From: Atopsyche davidsoni
Lineage: Eukaryota; Arthropoda; Insecta; Trichoptera; Hydrobiosidae
Assembly (NCBI GenBank): GCA_022113835.1
Contig: JAILWY010000021.1
Location: 1,364,001-1,428,000, forward strand
Direction: 5' to 3'
DNA: 64,000 bases
A program made the translations under genes and the position numbers. A model generated the notes under the pieces. It searched no databases, had not been told where the DNA came from, and worked only from the letters and a program-made list of their open reading frames with translations. The first letter of the stretch is position 1; each line of letters opens with the position of its first letter. Below, in pieces: positions 1 through 12,052 of this stretch.

Positions 1-2000
1 GTATATAAATATAATTATAATATATAATATAATAAACTATTCATTTAATGCAATTATATATATATATATCATTTATTAGTGTTAGGACTAATTCAATATA
101 CTTTTATAAACATAACTTGTATAATCTTCGCAGAGCGTCAATAGTTTGGAATGACAAAGAAGGATGAATAATATTATCGTATTTAAATAGTACACGCTTT
201 CTAAAGTGGCTCCACAAATTATAAAAATATACTCCGTATTTCAAATCCAAGAATCAAAGGTCCTGCGAACTGTGCGATACTTATAAATGTGCTCAACGTG
301 GAATGAGAAAATAATACTAGTTTTAATAGATATTGGATTTCGTAGATTTATAAAAGCATGACTGTATTGTTAAAAACACGATATCCGTCTTTTTCAAATT
401 AATATTTTGCGTAGCAGTTTAATTAAGAAATCGCATTAAAGCAATAATTACGCTCCTGTTCATGCTTTTATAATATCTGCAGAGGATTCTAGAAATTCAT
501 AAGAGTGAAGATAACGAGTGGTTTAGAAAGACAATTATCAGTAAATGTAAACCTAATAGCAATCGCTTGCATATTGTCACTTTACTAGAGCTCTCTCGGG
601 AGCTCTGCTGTGTATGGCACATTAATTCACGGTACTGCAATAAATAATCTCTTAATCTAGTTCTTAATTCATACAATCTACATACATAATATTAAATTTG
701 GCCGATGAATACATTAGGAATCAATTTACCTAAAAATCTGTAAAGAAATCCAAATATTTAGCTGTAAATATACAATTTATAACTAGGTATAATGTCTTAA
801 ATGGCATAAATTCACAGGAATATTCAATACTCCATTAAATATTATAATATACTTAAAATTTGCTATCTCTTACACGGCAACATGGCTACATATCGTTATG
901 TCTTACAATATTAAGTAATAACACAATTCAAAAGACGACTTATCGTTCTACGTATTTGGAAAACCCCTCCTTGTATATTAGCAGCTTTAAGTTACGTGAA
1001 AAATCTTTGATCAAATATGCTTTGGTTATTTATTAGAAGGTACGCAAGTTCCGGAGTTTGCTATGTACATGTCACATCTCCGTGTCCCTGCAGTTACTAA
1101 TGAGTATTTGGCACAGGTACTGCGCGTGGAACACTACTGCACAACATTACACGAGTATCAAACGTCAAGAGATTCCATTATAATGTTGAAATTTAACAAT
1201 GTCAAAATTGGAAAATAGTTCAAGTTGTCATTATGCTATAATAAATATCTTAATTTAGAGAACGAGCTTGAATTATATATATGTGGAAGAGGATCCAAAT
1301 CTTACAGTAAGAATATTCTAAAATGGAAGAAGGAAAATTTAGCTAGTGGTGTAATACATATTTATATTTGGTTTTATTCATCACTTTTGAGTTTTTTTTT
1401 AATCATCTATTGAGCGCATAAAGCGAAAGCTTAATATACAGCATACAAATTAACTTTGTAAGTATTATATTATGTACCTCAGGGAGGAATCGTAATCATA
1501 AAGCTTTCAATTTAATAGAGTCGTTATATAACAATTTTTCACAAGCATTTAAAAAGGAATATTCATTTCTAAAGAATATTAATATTGAATTTGATAGTAA
1601 ACTATCGAACTCGTTTGGTTTAGATTAGAAGGTAATACTTTTTCCGCACATTAGCCATTTGATTTAAGCGACTATCAAATTTAATATGTTTGTGTCTCCG
1701 TGTCGATAACACTTAAAGACAACATATTTGAAAAGATATTTATGTGGCAGGATCACTAACCAATATGTGGAAAAGTACTTGAGTATTTTTAACACAAAAT
1801 TTGGAAAGGTTGTTAATGAACGAGATTCAAGTGATTTAAAAATAATCATTAAGTATAACTGACAACCGGTTGGTCTTGTAGTCTACGGCAACAGCCGTAA
1901 TAACAATAGACAAGAAACTCTTAGGCAAAACATTGGTACAAATAACTATAAATCAAAAAGGTGTCACATAAGTTGAGGCATTTCGGCAGCGCACAGCAGC
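1..2000 (-). other. zfh1: zfh1 3' UTR and downstream flank
   Basis: AT-rich sequence downstream of the zfh1 stop codon, with no open frame worth calling on either strand. Minus-strand AATAAA polyadenylation signals, seen as TTTATT on the plus strand, occur at 1373-1378, 1029-1034 and 72-77. The true 3' end cannot be chosen from sequence alone. The 3' UTR of fly zfh1 is a known miR-8 target. I looked for the complement of the miR-8 seed match on the coding strand here and did not find one. Confidence 0.5.
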
Positions 2001-2194
2001 TCACTCTCTGTAGGGCTTGCAGTAAGAGTAGCGGTGGTTCATGTGCTGGCTGTAGGAGCCTGAGTGGGAGAACTTCTTCAGGCACTTGCAACACTGGAAG
2101 GGCTTCTCACCGGTGTGGAGGCGCTTGTGCTCCGTCAGGTGGTGCTTGTGCTTGAAGGCTTTGGGACACTCGACACATTTGTATGGCCTCTGAC
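2001..2194 (-). CDS. zfh1: zfh1 coding exon 4: last two zinc fingers and stop
   Basis: The exon is 194 nt, entering after AATTCCAG with GT that completes codon 812 (Gly), and ending at TGA (2003-2001). It encodes QRPYKC and two C2H2 fingers, [21 protein letters not shown] and [21 protein letters not shown], then SYCKPYRE and the stop. This C-terminus is a hallmark of the ZEB/Zfh1 family, and the [12 protein letters not shown] segment mirrors the last finger of the N-terminal cluster. The stretch also reads open on the plus strand, but that reading is only the complement of the Cys/His-rich coding strand. Confidence 0.95.
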
Positions 2195-5100
2195 CTGGAA
2201 TTGTTTACCAAAAAGATTAGTGACACAATTGGCAAAAAAAAACAATCATAATAAGAGAAAAAGAGACGTATTTTTAAGTATTTTATAAAATCATGAAATC
2301 AAAAGAAATGAAAATTTGTTTTAAAATTATATTCTTTTGAATAAACAAAAATTAAAAGAATCAAGTGGAGTAAAATGATTGTAACAATACTAACCAGAAT
2401 GTTCATATTTGTGCCGTGCCAGGGAGCTCTGCTTTACAAATGCCTTGTCACATTGGTCGCAGACAAACTGTCCCTCAGGCTCCTTGGATTCCCCAATACT
2501 CTTAGTACGACTCTTTTTGGAAGGCGGCTCGTCTCCGTCTATATCCTGAGAGATACGAGATTCCTCAGTCCAGGAGCGTCTCTCTGACCCGGGACTGGAG
2601 CTAGAGGCCCTGCCAAGCTCCGTGTTTATGTGGTGGTTCATTAACGGTGAATGGGGAGCTGCCATTTCAGGACTGTAGGGCATCAGCTTTTCCATGCTGG
2701 GAACTACAGTGCCTGCATTGTGATGGATCTTGTATGGCAAGGGCAGTCTTCTCACTCCGTTGGCAAGGACATCGTTGGGGGAGGGAGAGTGGCGGTAATC
2801 AGCCAGGGATGAAGACGAGCAATTGGAATGTTGATAGTGAGGTTGGTAGGGATGGCGGTACGGAGTTGGGCTCCGAGATGACTTCTGGCTCAGGTTTACA
2901 GCCTCTTCCCCTGAATCGGAGTGAACAATGGACGCATTGCACGGAGGGGAAACCGACGGACTGGAGGTAGTTGAGGGAGTGCTCTTCTTCGTGGATAGGT
3001 CTAGCGGTTGCTCCGAGAATGATAAAGACTGATTCAGTCGACGAACTCGAGCCCTGTTGTTTTGGAACCATACTTGCACAACGCGATTGTCGAGGCCCAA
3101 TCTTTGGGCAATTTTCTTGAATTCCTCTCTGTTGGGCCTTTGGTTACGGGCGTAGTGTTCTTTCAGAACAGCTTGCTGCTCATCGCTGATGGCTGTCCTA
3201 ACACGGACTTTTCGCTCGCTTTCGTGAGGGGTTTTGCCATCCATGTCTTTGGAGTAGTCCTCATCTTCGCTGCAACTCATGCCACTGTTCATGGAGGCAT
3301 TGATCTCAGCCTCGATTCGGCTGAGAGCGACAGTCTCTGCCATCTGCGCCGCGAGGCCTTCATGCTTTCTAAACAATTGTCCACATAAAACCTGCTCGTG
3401 CTGCAGGAGCTCCGCTTTGTGGTTGAAAGAGATTTGGCATCGAGGGCACTGTAGAATATCATCAGGATCAGGTTTGATAGTCACAGGAGGAGCAGGAGGC
3501 GATGCCACACTGGGACAGCTGCTTCCTGAGTGTGGGGACAACTTGTGCATGTTAGCTTGCAAAACGTGCTTTGTGACTGACGAGTTCACAGTTTCAAGGA
3601 TCTTGTTGAGTCCTCCGAGATCACCATTATTATTTACAGTCTGGCTTATTCTAGGAGATTCACTGTAGGACAGAGAAACTATTTCACGATGCACTTCCTC
3701 CTTTTCTCGCTTGACTCGGGGAGGTTCCTCTTCTTCAATATCCATAACTAGTTCCCGTTCATCCCCTAAAGAAGACTTCTTGTCTTCGTCTTCAGTGACT
3801 TCCTCAATCATATCTTCAGGGTCAGAATGACTGCTTCCAGAATCCTTAGCGGTAATTTCGGATCCCACCTTATTCAGTAGATAATTGTTGGTTGCAATCT
3901 GTTCAAGAAGATGATTGAAGGAAGCGGGAAGGAATGGAGACATAGCACCATGGTGGACGGGCATGCCGGGGGGCAGATACTGGGAATAGAGTCCCGGTGC
4001 CCCGAGAGGGCTCGGTGAGGTGGGAAAGCCCCCGTCCCGGGCGGTCATAGATGCCAAGTATGCAGCAGCAGCTTCATTAAACTTGGGAAGAATCGGTAAG
4101 AACGAGTTGTTGTTATTTGAGTTTGTGTTATTGTTCATTTGAGAAACTGAGGTAGACGTCCTCTTCCGAGAGGGACTCCTTTCAGGATTAAGAGCGGGGT
4201 TGTTGGGACGAATGCGTCCCATTTTAAGATTCATGACTAGGCACTTTTTGGAGGTCATGTGACTGGAGTAGGAACCAGAGTGAGAAAATTTCTTTCCACA
4301 GTTGCCACACTCGAATGGCTTTTCTCCACTGTGTATTCGAAGGTGTTCTTTGAGATGATGCTTGAACTTGAAGGCTTTGTCGCAATCGTTGCATTTGAAT
4401 TTGCGAAGCAGAGCGCTCTCATCGTGACTGATCATGTGGCGCTGCAGACGGTACACGTTGGCGAAGCTCTTGTTGCATATCTTGCAAGACTGTAAATAAA
4501 GAAAGACAACATTATGATAAGTTTTCACAAGCTGGGGTGTATGTACACAAAGCAGGTACCGACTGGTTCACGATTTAGAGACGCAGTTTCATGTGAATGA
4601 TGCATAGTTAAGTAGATAGCGTGTGCATAGTAAAACGGTTAATTTTGTTTACACGGAGCGATTGGCCACACACGGAGGTCGGGGGTTATCATATGCAAGG
4701 AAATTTATAGATACAGAGAAAGCGAGAGCTGGAATTCTTTTATGCTAGCGTTAGTAATGCTAGAGATTTATTGATTGAGAATTGCCATAAAAAGGCAACG
4801 TGAACTCCGAGACTGTAAAGATATTTATTTTCAGGGAAGAGGTTAATAAAGAACAGATAAATATGACAAAGTACCGAGATAACACCGAGGCAGGAAAGTC
4901 GGTAAGTGAATATTTTAGGTAAAAGGAGTCAATGATACATTCAACAAGGTTATTTCAATATTTATGTGCAAAGAAACTTTAAACGCTCTCAGCGTACCCG
5001 CATCAGGTAACAAATCACTACTGCATTCCTTTTGCTTCAATTTCTGAGACAAAAACAAACGATTTTGTATTACACTCTAAAGAGAAAAATTTATTGTTAC

Positions 5101-8100
5101 AATATTTTTTGTGATTTAGAATAAGTAGTTATTTTAATTGTCAATCGGATTAGTCAATTTTCATTCAATCGAAGATATATATTTCAACATATCATTAAAG
5201 TTAAGGCAATGTGTTCCTTCGTTCTCATTATTTATTGATGGACACATGCGATAGTCACCGCTGCGCCAGACTGACCCTAGCTTAGGTCTTCTTATCTGAG
5301 GTCATTAAAAATACTTCCACGAGCGGAGCGGCACACGGGCTCGATTGCCGGCCAGTCTTCATATCCATTCGCTTTTCACCAGGGCCATAGGAGATAACGG
5401 ACGATTGTGCAATTCAAAATATTGAATTTGCACAAAACATTTCATTTTCAAAGATGTTTGCGTATTTAAATTCGAATTTCTTCAGTCACCGATTAAAAAG
5501 ATAGCTTCAATGCCGTCCGCGAATCGCAATTCAATCGACGAGCTCTATCAGCGCATAAGGTCGGGTGCACTCATCATAGTTAACGATAAACTCTCTGGAA
5601 TTCGTATTTACTTTTACTTGGAATTTATTTTTTTGCGGTCGGGATGACCGAGTCGTTCGGTTTATTTTTGAGAAGCTTCCAGTTCGGACGGCGCTGCTGG
5701 GATAAAAAATAAAAAAAAAAAAAAAAACAAAGTTCGGACCGGACGCATTGCAAAATTTGTTCGGAAAGCGGACAAGGTTGACGGCGTTCGTAATTATGTG
5801 CAATCTAAAACGGAATAAACTATCCGCGCCCGCGGGTCGGGAGGAGTAGCGCGGCGCCGATAATGTCGGTGAATGACTCCGCTCGCAGATCGATACGAAG
5901 TTGAAAATAACACCCGAAAGAAGCAAACAAATCACAACACGATAATTGAGCCGCGCAGAAACACGGACACTGCGAAATTAGCGTTCGCTACAACTCCAAT
6001 AAATAGAAAAGGTATATGTATTTTTAAAAACCTGCTGCATATGTGTATAGACTAAATATTTTTTTTGATTTACTGCATATTAGAGAAAGTAGAGTACCTA
6101 CTGAATGTAGAAGGATTTGTTAATTACAGGGGCAGTTTAAAATGGGAAAAGTGTTAATTCAATTTTTTTACTAGATTGGGTTTTTTTTTTAATTTTGATT
6201 ATGACGGACCGCACGCTTGGAAGCTGCTTTATCGGGAATCACTGGGAATCATAGGGGATCGGGGGTCTCTCCGGGGAGAACGCCCGCGCGGGGGACCGGG
6301 GACAGTCGGGAGCTAGATATCAGTGGGTGACGTACAATGGCGCTGCTCACCTGCGTGCTGGGCGAGTGCAGGAGCTCGTGCTTGTCCAGCAGCTCGCGGC
6401 TGGGGTAGGCGCCGCCGCACTGCGGGCACGCGTGAGGTCCGCCCGGGCCCAGCGGCAGTGGCGGCGACAGTGCGCCCAGCGGGGACGGCGCCGGGGACGC
6501 CCCCCCCGCCCTGCCCGGAGAGCGCGCCCCTGGCTTCTCGTCCCCCGCCCCCGCCCCCGCGCCCGCCCCCACCCCCGACCCCGTCAGCGGCGGGACTGCA
6601 AAGCAAGGCGGCATTCATCATCGGATCACATTGCATAATTAAACATTTATTATCATCAACACACGCTCCGATCGATTTCAATCGTCGCCTGCCGGACGGA
6701 GATACTCGGCGGGCGCGATCCTCCGACAGCTCGTATCTCCGTTTCTCTAGAAAGTTTCAAATCAGTTCAGCAATTCCAAATTGAGCCGCGCCGGTCGTTC
6801 GGAAGACGGCGACTGTCCGGGTGAAACGGACGCCCGTTTTGCAATTATCCTCTATTTTGGATGTTTTTGATGGTTTTCATCAAACCGAAATCTCTGATCT
6901 AAAATTTGTAATTTGCCTTGTTTTTCAATTATCGGACGGAAAGCCGACGAGCCGAACTTCAAATGCAAAATACGAAAAAATATAGTCGCATGAGCTCCGG
7001 ACTAATTCGTGTAGTTTCTTTTTTTATTATTATTATTTTGATTGTGAAAATTACTAAAATACAATATTGCGGTCAAAAAATATATTGAGGAGTCAAATAT
7101 TTCAATACCTCCCATAGATTTTCATAAAACACACAATTATGCGGAACTCTGAGACAAATAATTGTTTCCATCAATTTCGTGGGTTACGAGCTGGTTTTTT
7201 CTCATTACTATCCCAAGCGACGTACATATCAAAGGAGTGCAGTACAAGTATTTATTTAAGTATGTACATCACAAAATTAATATATTTTTCTATACCGTAC
7301 ATTATTTATCATTTGGAGCATACAACGCGCCATTTGTAAAAATTCCAAATTGTATCGAGTGTTATCGCAGGAGGCACAATATTAAAGCATTTTAAAGTAA
7401 TATATTTATAGAGATTCCTTCCAGGCTAATGCGAAGACGGTGAGATAAGATGCCGACGAGCGGCCGGAAGAGGCCACAGCGTGTCTGGTCAGCTCCAAGC
7501 CACTTCCGGCCGGTGACGCGGCGCAGGTGCGGATACCTCCCGAGAAGCCACGCATCGAGCCTTGCATTCAATCCGACACCATTAAAACAAAAAACAGGAT
7601 TGTGCAACATTGCACGGTTGATGTGGCTCAGAAAGAAATAGCCCGAAGGCCTCTGCGCCCGTTGCGACACAACTCGCGACCGATTCGCTATCAGCCAACA
7701 GCGTCCCCTTATTTTGGGTGTTTCCTATGGTTTAGCCCAAGTAAACGGCGAAGAGGGCCGTAGACTGCAAAAAATACACCCTCATCGCACCGAGGATACC
7801 CGATACGCTTTGGCCGAAGAAAAATAATTCTTAAATATTATTTGCGCTCCGAGTCCGATGGCGACTCGTTGGAAGTTTAAAACGAGCGCGCAATTGAATG
7901 CTAGCGCGTGGTTTATTGGGTTTTTTCGAAATTCATAACGCGATAAGAAATAAATTACCTCGGCGGTCCAATCGCGTTTTGGATGTATCGCGGCAAACCG
8001 CCGTTACAAAAAGATACGAGGAAAATTATATAGGAGTATATATTATTTGTATATATTTTAAACCAGTTCCACCTGGAAATAAAAATGTTTACTATGTAAT

Positions 8101-11100
8101 ATTGTGAAATTTGTTTTATAAACTTGAGTTACTAAATAAGTAATTCTCACAGAGTATGACGTTCCCAGACGCGGGGATATTTCTGCAAAAAGTAACATCG
8201 TTATGCTGGCAATCCCCGCTTCCTGCGCGGGATATTTCACGGAGTATGCATGGAGTCGGCGTTGCCGGCCGTGAAAATACTCATTATTGTTGCAAATCTA
8301 GAAACATAAAAATAAAGACTCGAGACCGACCACTTATCCGACGGCAAGGAGGTTAAATATACTCAATTGATTTGGCGAGCTTCAAAATACCATAAACGGA
8401 TGCAGTCCACCCCGAGCAAAAAAGCACCGTGTTTTCCAAAATATATAATAAAAGTACAATGTTTTCTTCACGATGTGAATAAGTATATACAAATGCAACG
8501 TTACGTGTTGTTTGTTTGACAAATTGCAATTCTAATCTGTAAGCGCAATCGGTACTAAGAAATTAGACATTCGTGTCCCTTTGCTACCTTTGGACGGCAT
8601 AACGCTATTATTATCGAGTAAATATTTGTAGTAGGCTTCCGTTACAAAGTGTTGACAAATAAAAACAGCAAACATGCTAACTTCTTGACTAACATCGATA
8701 AGCATAGACGAGAGCTTTAATAGAAGTTAGACTTTGGTACCTGAACAAAGGTGAGTTTTTGTAAGATAAAATAAGTTCGGAATGAGAGGTGTCGGGTCTG
8801 ATGAGAACGGGTCCAATCGGATAATAAAGGGCATTTGTATTTATCAGTTGGGCAAAACCGTAAAACACCCAAAACAAAGGGACGCCAGAGGCAGCTTGCA
8901 AATCGGCCGCAAGCTGCGTCGCCGCGGGTTTAGTTCAGTCAAAAGCGAAGTATGCTAGAAATATAATGTAGTTTTCATGGAGTAAAAACAAAGGTAAATA
9001 TTTTAAAATGGCCGGCGCCACGGGGAGCTCTAGTGACCCAGATAGAAGATGGCGTCTTATTTTAACTCGAATTGCAAAACAATACAATAAGCTGCGAGCC
9101 GGCCAGTGAGTCCGCGGCACGGGCGCCCGTGATATCGCCGCTAATTGCTGATAAATGTGTATTTTTTATTTCGCTATTTTTGTACGTTTCTCGGGTCACG
9201 CGATTCACGGACACCGGACAATCGGGAGTGACGATTGACCTGAATACGGCCGGCTCCCATTGGTCGGTTCGGATAAGGAAAAATGGCAATACCGTTTGGT
9301 ACAAGCCGGGGATTTGTGCTGCGCGATTAGTGGAAAAGTACAGCGCGGGGCTGACGATCTGCCGCAAAGACTCACGAGAATGCTAACGGAAATGCAACGC
9401 AGAAATGCTACTAGAAGATTCCTATCGCCGAGTCCAAGAATCGAACAGGGAGGCATTGTAAAAAAGCTGGCTACACCCGCAGCGACCGATTTGCAATCAG
9501 CCATTCGCGTCCCATTATGTTTGGTGTTTTTTGCAAACTTGGGCAAAACTGTAAAAGAATACCCAAATTGGCTGATTGCAAATTGATTGATTGAGACCTT
9601 TACCGTTTTGCCCAAGTAAACAATGCAAAGTAGGATGTTTTTGGCTGGTTGCAAGTTGTGTTGCGACGGGTGTTTGAGCGAGGACTTTAAACAACGAACG
9701 AAACGTATTTTAATATCTGGAATGTTACTTTAAGTAATATCGCGATCATTATTGCGTAGATGAGTAATGTATTTTTAATACAAAAACGAGCGGTGAAATT
9801 TATAATTACGGAGAAAAATAATTTGCGACACAATCTGGCGGGTCTTATCAGAGAAATAATTACAAATAATACAATAATAAGAGCAAACTAATGCGTCATG
9901 CCGTCGCCCATTTGTGCGGCAGCTAATATTGCTGTAGGCAAAGGTAAACACTATTATGGGAGACAAACACAAGTTAGATTGAGAGCGCGTGGATATTATG
10001 TTATCGCCATCCTTGAATTCTTGATAATATTTACAATCAATTATCGCAAAGATGTATCTACTTAAAATAATATCGCAACCGCTCATCGCTCCGAGGGAAA
10101 AATTTGCATTAGAAAGTTTCACAATCTCGACGGAAAGGAATTCATCCGAGATCGCTATATCTATATAATTTACTTTAACCTAATTAAAATACGGGAAAAT
10201 TGCGGATGACAACCGCTAAAAATTATTCAGAAATTTGATGACAAAATTGTACATTCGGCTCTACACAATTACTCAAATATAATTTTCTTCATAGGTATTT
10301 CGTTACCGGTGTAAATCTAACCGCACAAATCCCTGCGGCTCCTTTGTTTAGTTATACGGTGATTAGTCATGCAGTTATCTACACAATTTGTTGGAAATAT
10401 CAATAGTTTGTCTGCACAAAAATATATATAATTAAAATATTCCACTCAGTCGCGGTCGCGAAGAGTCTGCGAGAACAGATAGGGAGAGTTCGGCTACTCG
10501 ACCAGAGATGGCGTCGGCTGAACGTTTCGTGATAAACCACTTTTGGAGATATTCAACGCGAAGAAAATAAATCAAATTTATTGTATTTTAAAACAAAAAA
10601 AATAATAATCAAGCAAATAAATAATACATTGAACAACTTTGTGATTAATTTAAATTTGTAATAGAAAATCAGTAAGTTTTTTTCCGTCGGATTGCTGTTT
10701 TGGGATACGGATACGTTAAAAATAAGCAAAGGGGTTGAATTAAATCAAATTTAATTAATTTGCTGTTTTGGGTAAGCAATGAGTCGAATACGTTGTTTTT
10801 GACATTTTTGGAAGATATTTCGGTGGAATATAGATTTGCACAAAAAAATTAGTTCAATATTGCTCGAGGGAAGAAATGCCCAACAATGCAGCAATCGAAG
10901 CCAGTTCGGCACGAATGGCGCAGCACCTGACTTCGCGGCATTGCAAGCGGTAAACAGGGCCGAGTCGCCGTAAACAAAGCGCATCTTGTCCGGGAGGCGG
11001 TGCCGGCCACGAGAACCCGACACCGGAGAGCCGCGGGGGGCGGTCCGGCGCTAACAGGTCCACCACCGACATCCTCCACCGGGCGAGGCCAATGGCGCGG

Positions 11101-12052
11101 CGGAGGAAGTCCGCGGGCTCACTCGGGCTGACCGTCGAAATCACCCAGCACGGGGGCACGCCATTGGCTCCTCGCGAGGCGGGTAGCCGCTCAAAAAAAA
11201 AGGATCGCCGCAGGTGGCATCGGGTAGCGGCGGCGCGAAGCCCGAGGATCCTCCCGGGCGGTCACCGGTCGCGAGTCACTCTCGGGCACACGGTCGAGGG
11301 GAAAAAAAACAATGATTGCGGGGGACAAATAAAATAAAAATAAATGATAAGCTTACGGTAAGCGGCGAGCTCGGCGGCCGGGGAGGGTATCGGCGGTCTC
11401 TTACTTCTCATCGTGGAGGCGCGACTACGCGACGGACGCGCGGCGGGACCCGCGACTCACGAGGCCCGGCCTATCGCATCGTCAATCGGATGCACTTCGG
11501 TACTCGCAGCTTCCCTCGGCCGCCTCTCCTCGCGATGCTCGACTTCAAAACACAATAGACATAAATTCTACTCTCGACGAGCCCGCGTCTACTCTTTTAT
11601 CCCCGGGAGAGAATACTTCTTCGCAGTTTCCGAAACTGTCGACCGACGAGCCGCAGTCAGAAGACTGACACTCGCGGCGGTCCTCGGCACGCGTTCACTT
11701 GTTTTTTTCTTTGACAATATTTACGGTCGGCGAGAGGACGACGCGACTCCGCCGGAGACGATTGCACAACGAGAACCGGACGATTCTCGACGGGGAGACG
11801 GTCCGGATCGCCGAGGAGTCGAGACGACGGGCGGAAAATTGTCAGGAAACGAGCGCGACCGGGCGGCCAAAGTTTGCCGCAAGTTTCGAGCGCGTCCTCG
11901 GCGGGCGAAAAAGTTTGGAAATAAAGCGGCCGGCGGGGAGGTCGTCGGGTCTACTCACATTGGCAGGTGCTCCAAACATTGGCCAAACTCCACAGACGAT
12001 ACGAGTAACTGTCACCGTAGCACCCGAACATGCTTTCGCTTCTTGCGACCAT
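2001..12052 (-). CDS. zfh1: zfh1/ZEB-family zinc-finger homeodomain transcription factor (four coding exons)
   Basis: Spliced CDS join(12052..11959, 6595..6351, 4489..2395, 2194..2001) on the minus strand gives 2628 nt, 875 residues plus TGA. Domains: a Gly/Ala- and Pro-rich N-terminus; a divergent C2H2 finger at 88-108; a three-finger cluster at about 115-196; an acidic linker; a central C2HC-like finger from 461; a homeodomain at 539-598 with [11 protein letters not shown] in helix 3; a PLDLS CtBP-binding motif at 608-612; and a C-terminal three-finger cluster at 790-870. In this family the two finger clusters bind paired CACCT(G) E2-boxes and recruit CtBP to repress genes in mesoderm, muscle and nervous system. 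Fly Zfh1 is somewhat longer, about 1050 residues. Introns are about 5.4 kb, 1.9 kb and 200 bp. The identity is very secure. The least certain part is exon 1 and the start codon. Confidence 0.93.
2195..2394 (-). other. zfh1: zfh1 intron 3
   Basis: A 200-bp AT-rich intron with a GTTAGT donor (at 2394) and a CAATTCCAG acceptor (ending 2195). It splits a Gly codon after its first base. Nothing else is recognisable in it. Confidence 0.93.
2395..4489 (-). CDS. zfh1: zfh1 coding exon 3: N-terminal finger cluster, central finger, homeodomain, CtBP motif
   Basis: The exon is 2095 nt, encoding residues 114-811 plus the first base of codon 812. It starts after TTTATTTACAG in phase 0 and ends at ATTCTG|GTTAGT. 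In order it carries fingers [42 protein letters not shown] and [17 protein letters not shown]...C; an Asn run and an Ala run; an acidic region ([18 protein letters not shown]); a central finger from Cys461; a homeodomain at 539-598; PLDLSTK at 608; Ser/Pro-rich sequence with EEAVNLSQK; a basic PPSKKSRTK patch resembling a nuclear signal; and the first finger of the C-terminal cluster at 790-810. The homeodomain has the conserved WF.N.R core but an extra-long-lineage ZFHX-like sequence rather than a Hox type. Confidence 0.96.
4490..6350 (-). other. zfh1: zfh1 intron 2
   Basis: A 1.86-kb phase-0 intron with a GTGAGC donor at 6350 and a TTTATTTACAG acceptor at 4490. It is mostly AT-rich, with a poly-A run near 5705-5727 and moderately GC-rich patches near 5270-5350, 5640-5700 and 5820-5870. 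I see no RNA gene or mobile element in it. The last 39 nt before exon 3 stay open in the exon 3 frame and contain an ATG at 4528. Confidence 0.9.
6351..6595 (-). CDS. zfh1: zfh1 coding exon 2: Gly/Ala-Pro tract and first divergent C2H2 finger
   Basis: The exon is 245 nt, entering in phase 1 after CTTTGCAG and leaving in phase 0 at ACGCAG|GTGAGC. It encodes residues 32-113 of the predicted protein. A low-complexity Gly/Ala run encoded by GGGGGC-type repeats is followed by a Pro/Ala/Gly/Ser stretch. The exon then encodes a C2H2 finger (Cys88, Cys91, His104, His108) with an unusual core ([21 protein letters not shown]). Extreme GC content makes the other frames look open, but only this frame has a zinc finger and joins exon 3. 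The first finger of fly Zfh1 and vertebrate ZEB clusters is also the least conserved. Confidence 0.88.
7658..7750 (+). mobile_element. Short inverted-repeat MITE, copy A (one end)
   Basis: Begins CCCGTTGCGACACAACTC and continues through GCGTCCCCTTATTTTGGGTG to TTTAGCCCAAGTAAACG. The same order of blocks recurs at 8849-8930 (inverted), 9475-9670 and 14117-14240. This marks one dispersed repeat family. Only the left arm is clear here. It lies in zfh1 intron 1 and encodes no protein. Confidence 0.6.
8849..8930 (-). mobile_element. Short inverted-repeat MITE, copy B (inverted, partial)
   Basis: The inverted copy reads TTGGGCAAAACCGTAAAACA, then CCCAAAACAAAGGGACGCC, then a degenerate arm ending in AAGCTGCGTCGCCGCGGG. 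Its reverse complement lines up block for block with copies A and C. No clear target-site duplication is visible. Confidence 0.55.
9475..9670 (+). mobile_element. Short inverted-repeat MITE, copy C (both ends)
   Basis: The left end ACCCGCAGCGACCGATTTGC and the right end GCAAGTTGTGTTGCGACGGGT are imperfect inverted repeats. The inner blocks TTGGGCAAAACTGTAAAAG and CCGTTTTGCCCAAGTAAAC are also inverted to each other. The element is about 196 bp and non-coding. It is the most complete copy in zfh1 intron 1. The superfamily cannot be named because no clear duplication is seen. Confidence 0.65.

Larger units (their letters stand above)
6596..11958 (-). other. zfh1: zfh1 intron 1 with MITE copies and GC-rich patches
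   Basis: A 5.4-kb phase-1 intron with a GTGAGT donor (11958) and a CTTTGCAG acceptor (6596). It contains three copies of a short inverted-repeat element, annotated separately. It also holds non-coding patches of higher complexity at about 9100-9370, 10440-10540 and 10900-11700. The last patch is CpG-rich and continuous with the promoter block. No independent coding region is supported. Confidence 0.85.

Noticed and set aside
1..2000. Expected miR-8 seed match in the zfh1 3' UTR
   Set aside because: I looked for AATACTG on the plus strand (CAGTATT on the coding strand) and found none in this interval. The true UTR may also be shorter or spliced differently.
1961..2288. Plus-strand open frames rich in Cys/Gly/Ser
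   Set aside because: They are the complement of the Cys/His-rich zfh1 exon 4. The minus-strand reading has two intact zinc fingers and correct splice phases.
6313..6784. Other long open frames across zfh1 exon 2
   Set aside because: Extreme GC content suppresses stop codons in all frames. Only one frame has a zinc finger and joins exons 1 and 3.
9205..9654. 149-codon minus-strand and 108-codon plus-strand frames
   Set aside because: They run through the inverted-repeat element copy C, and similar peptides recur at other copies of the repeat. This is repeat-derived chance coding.
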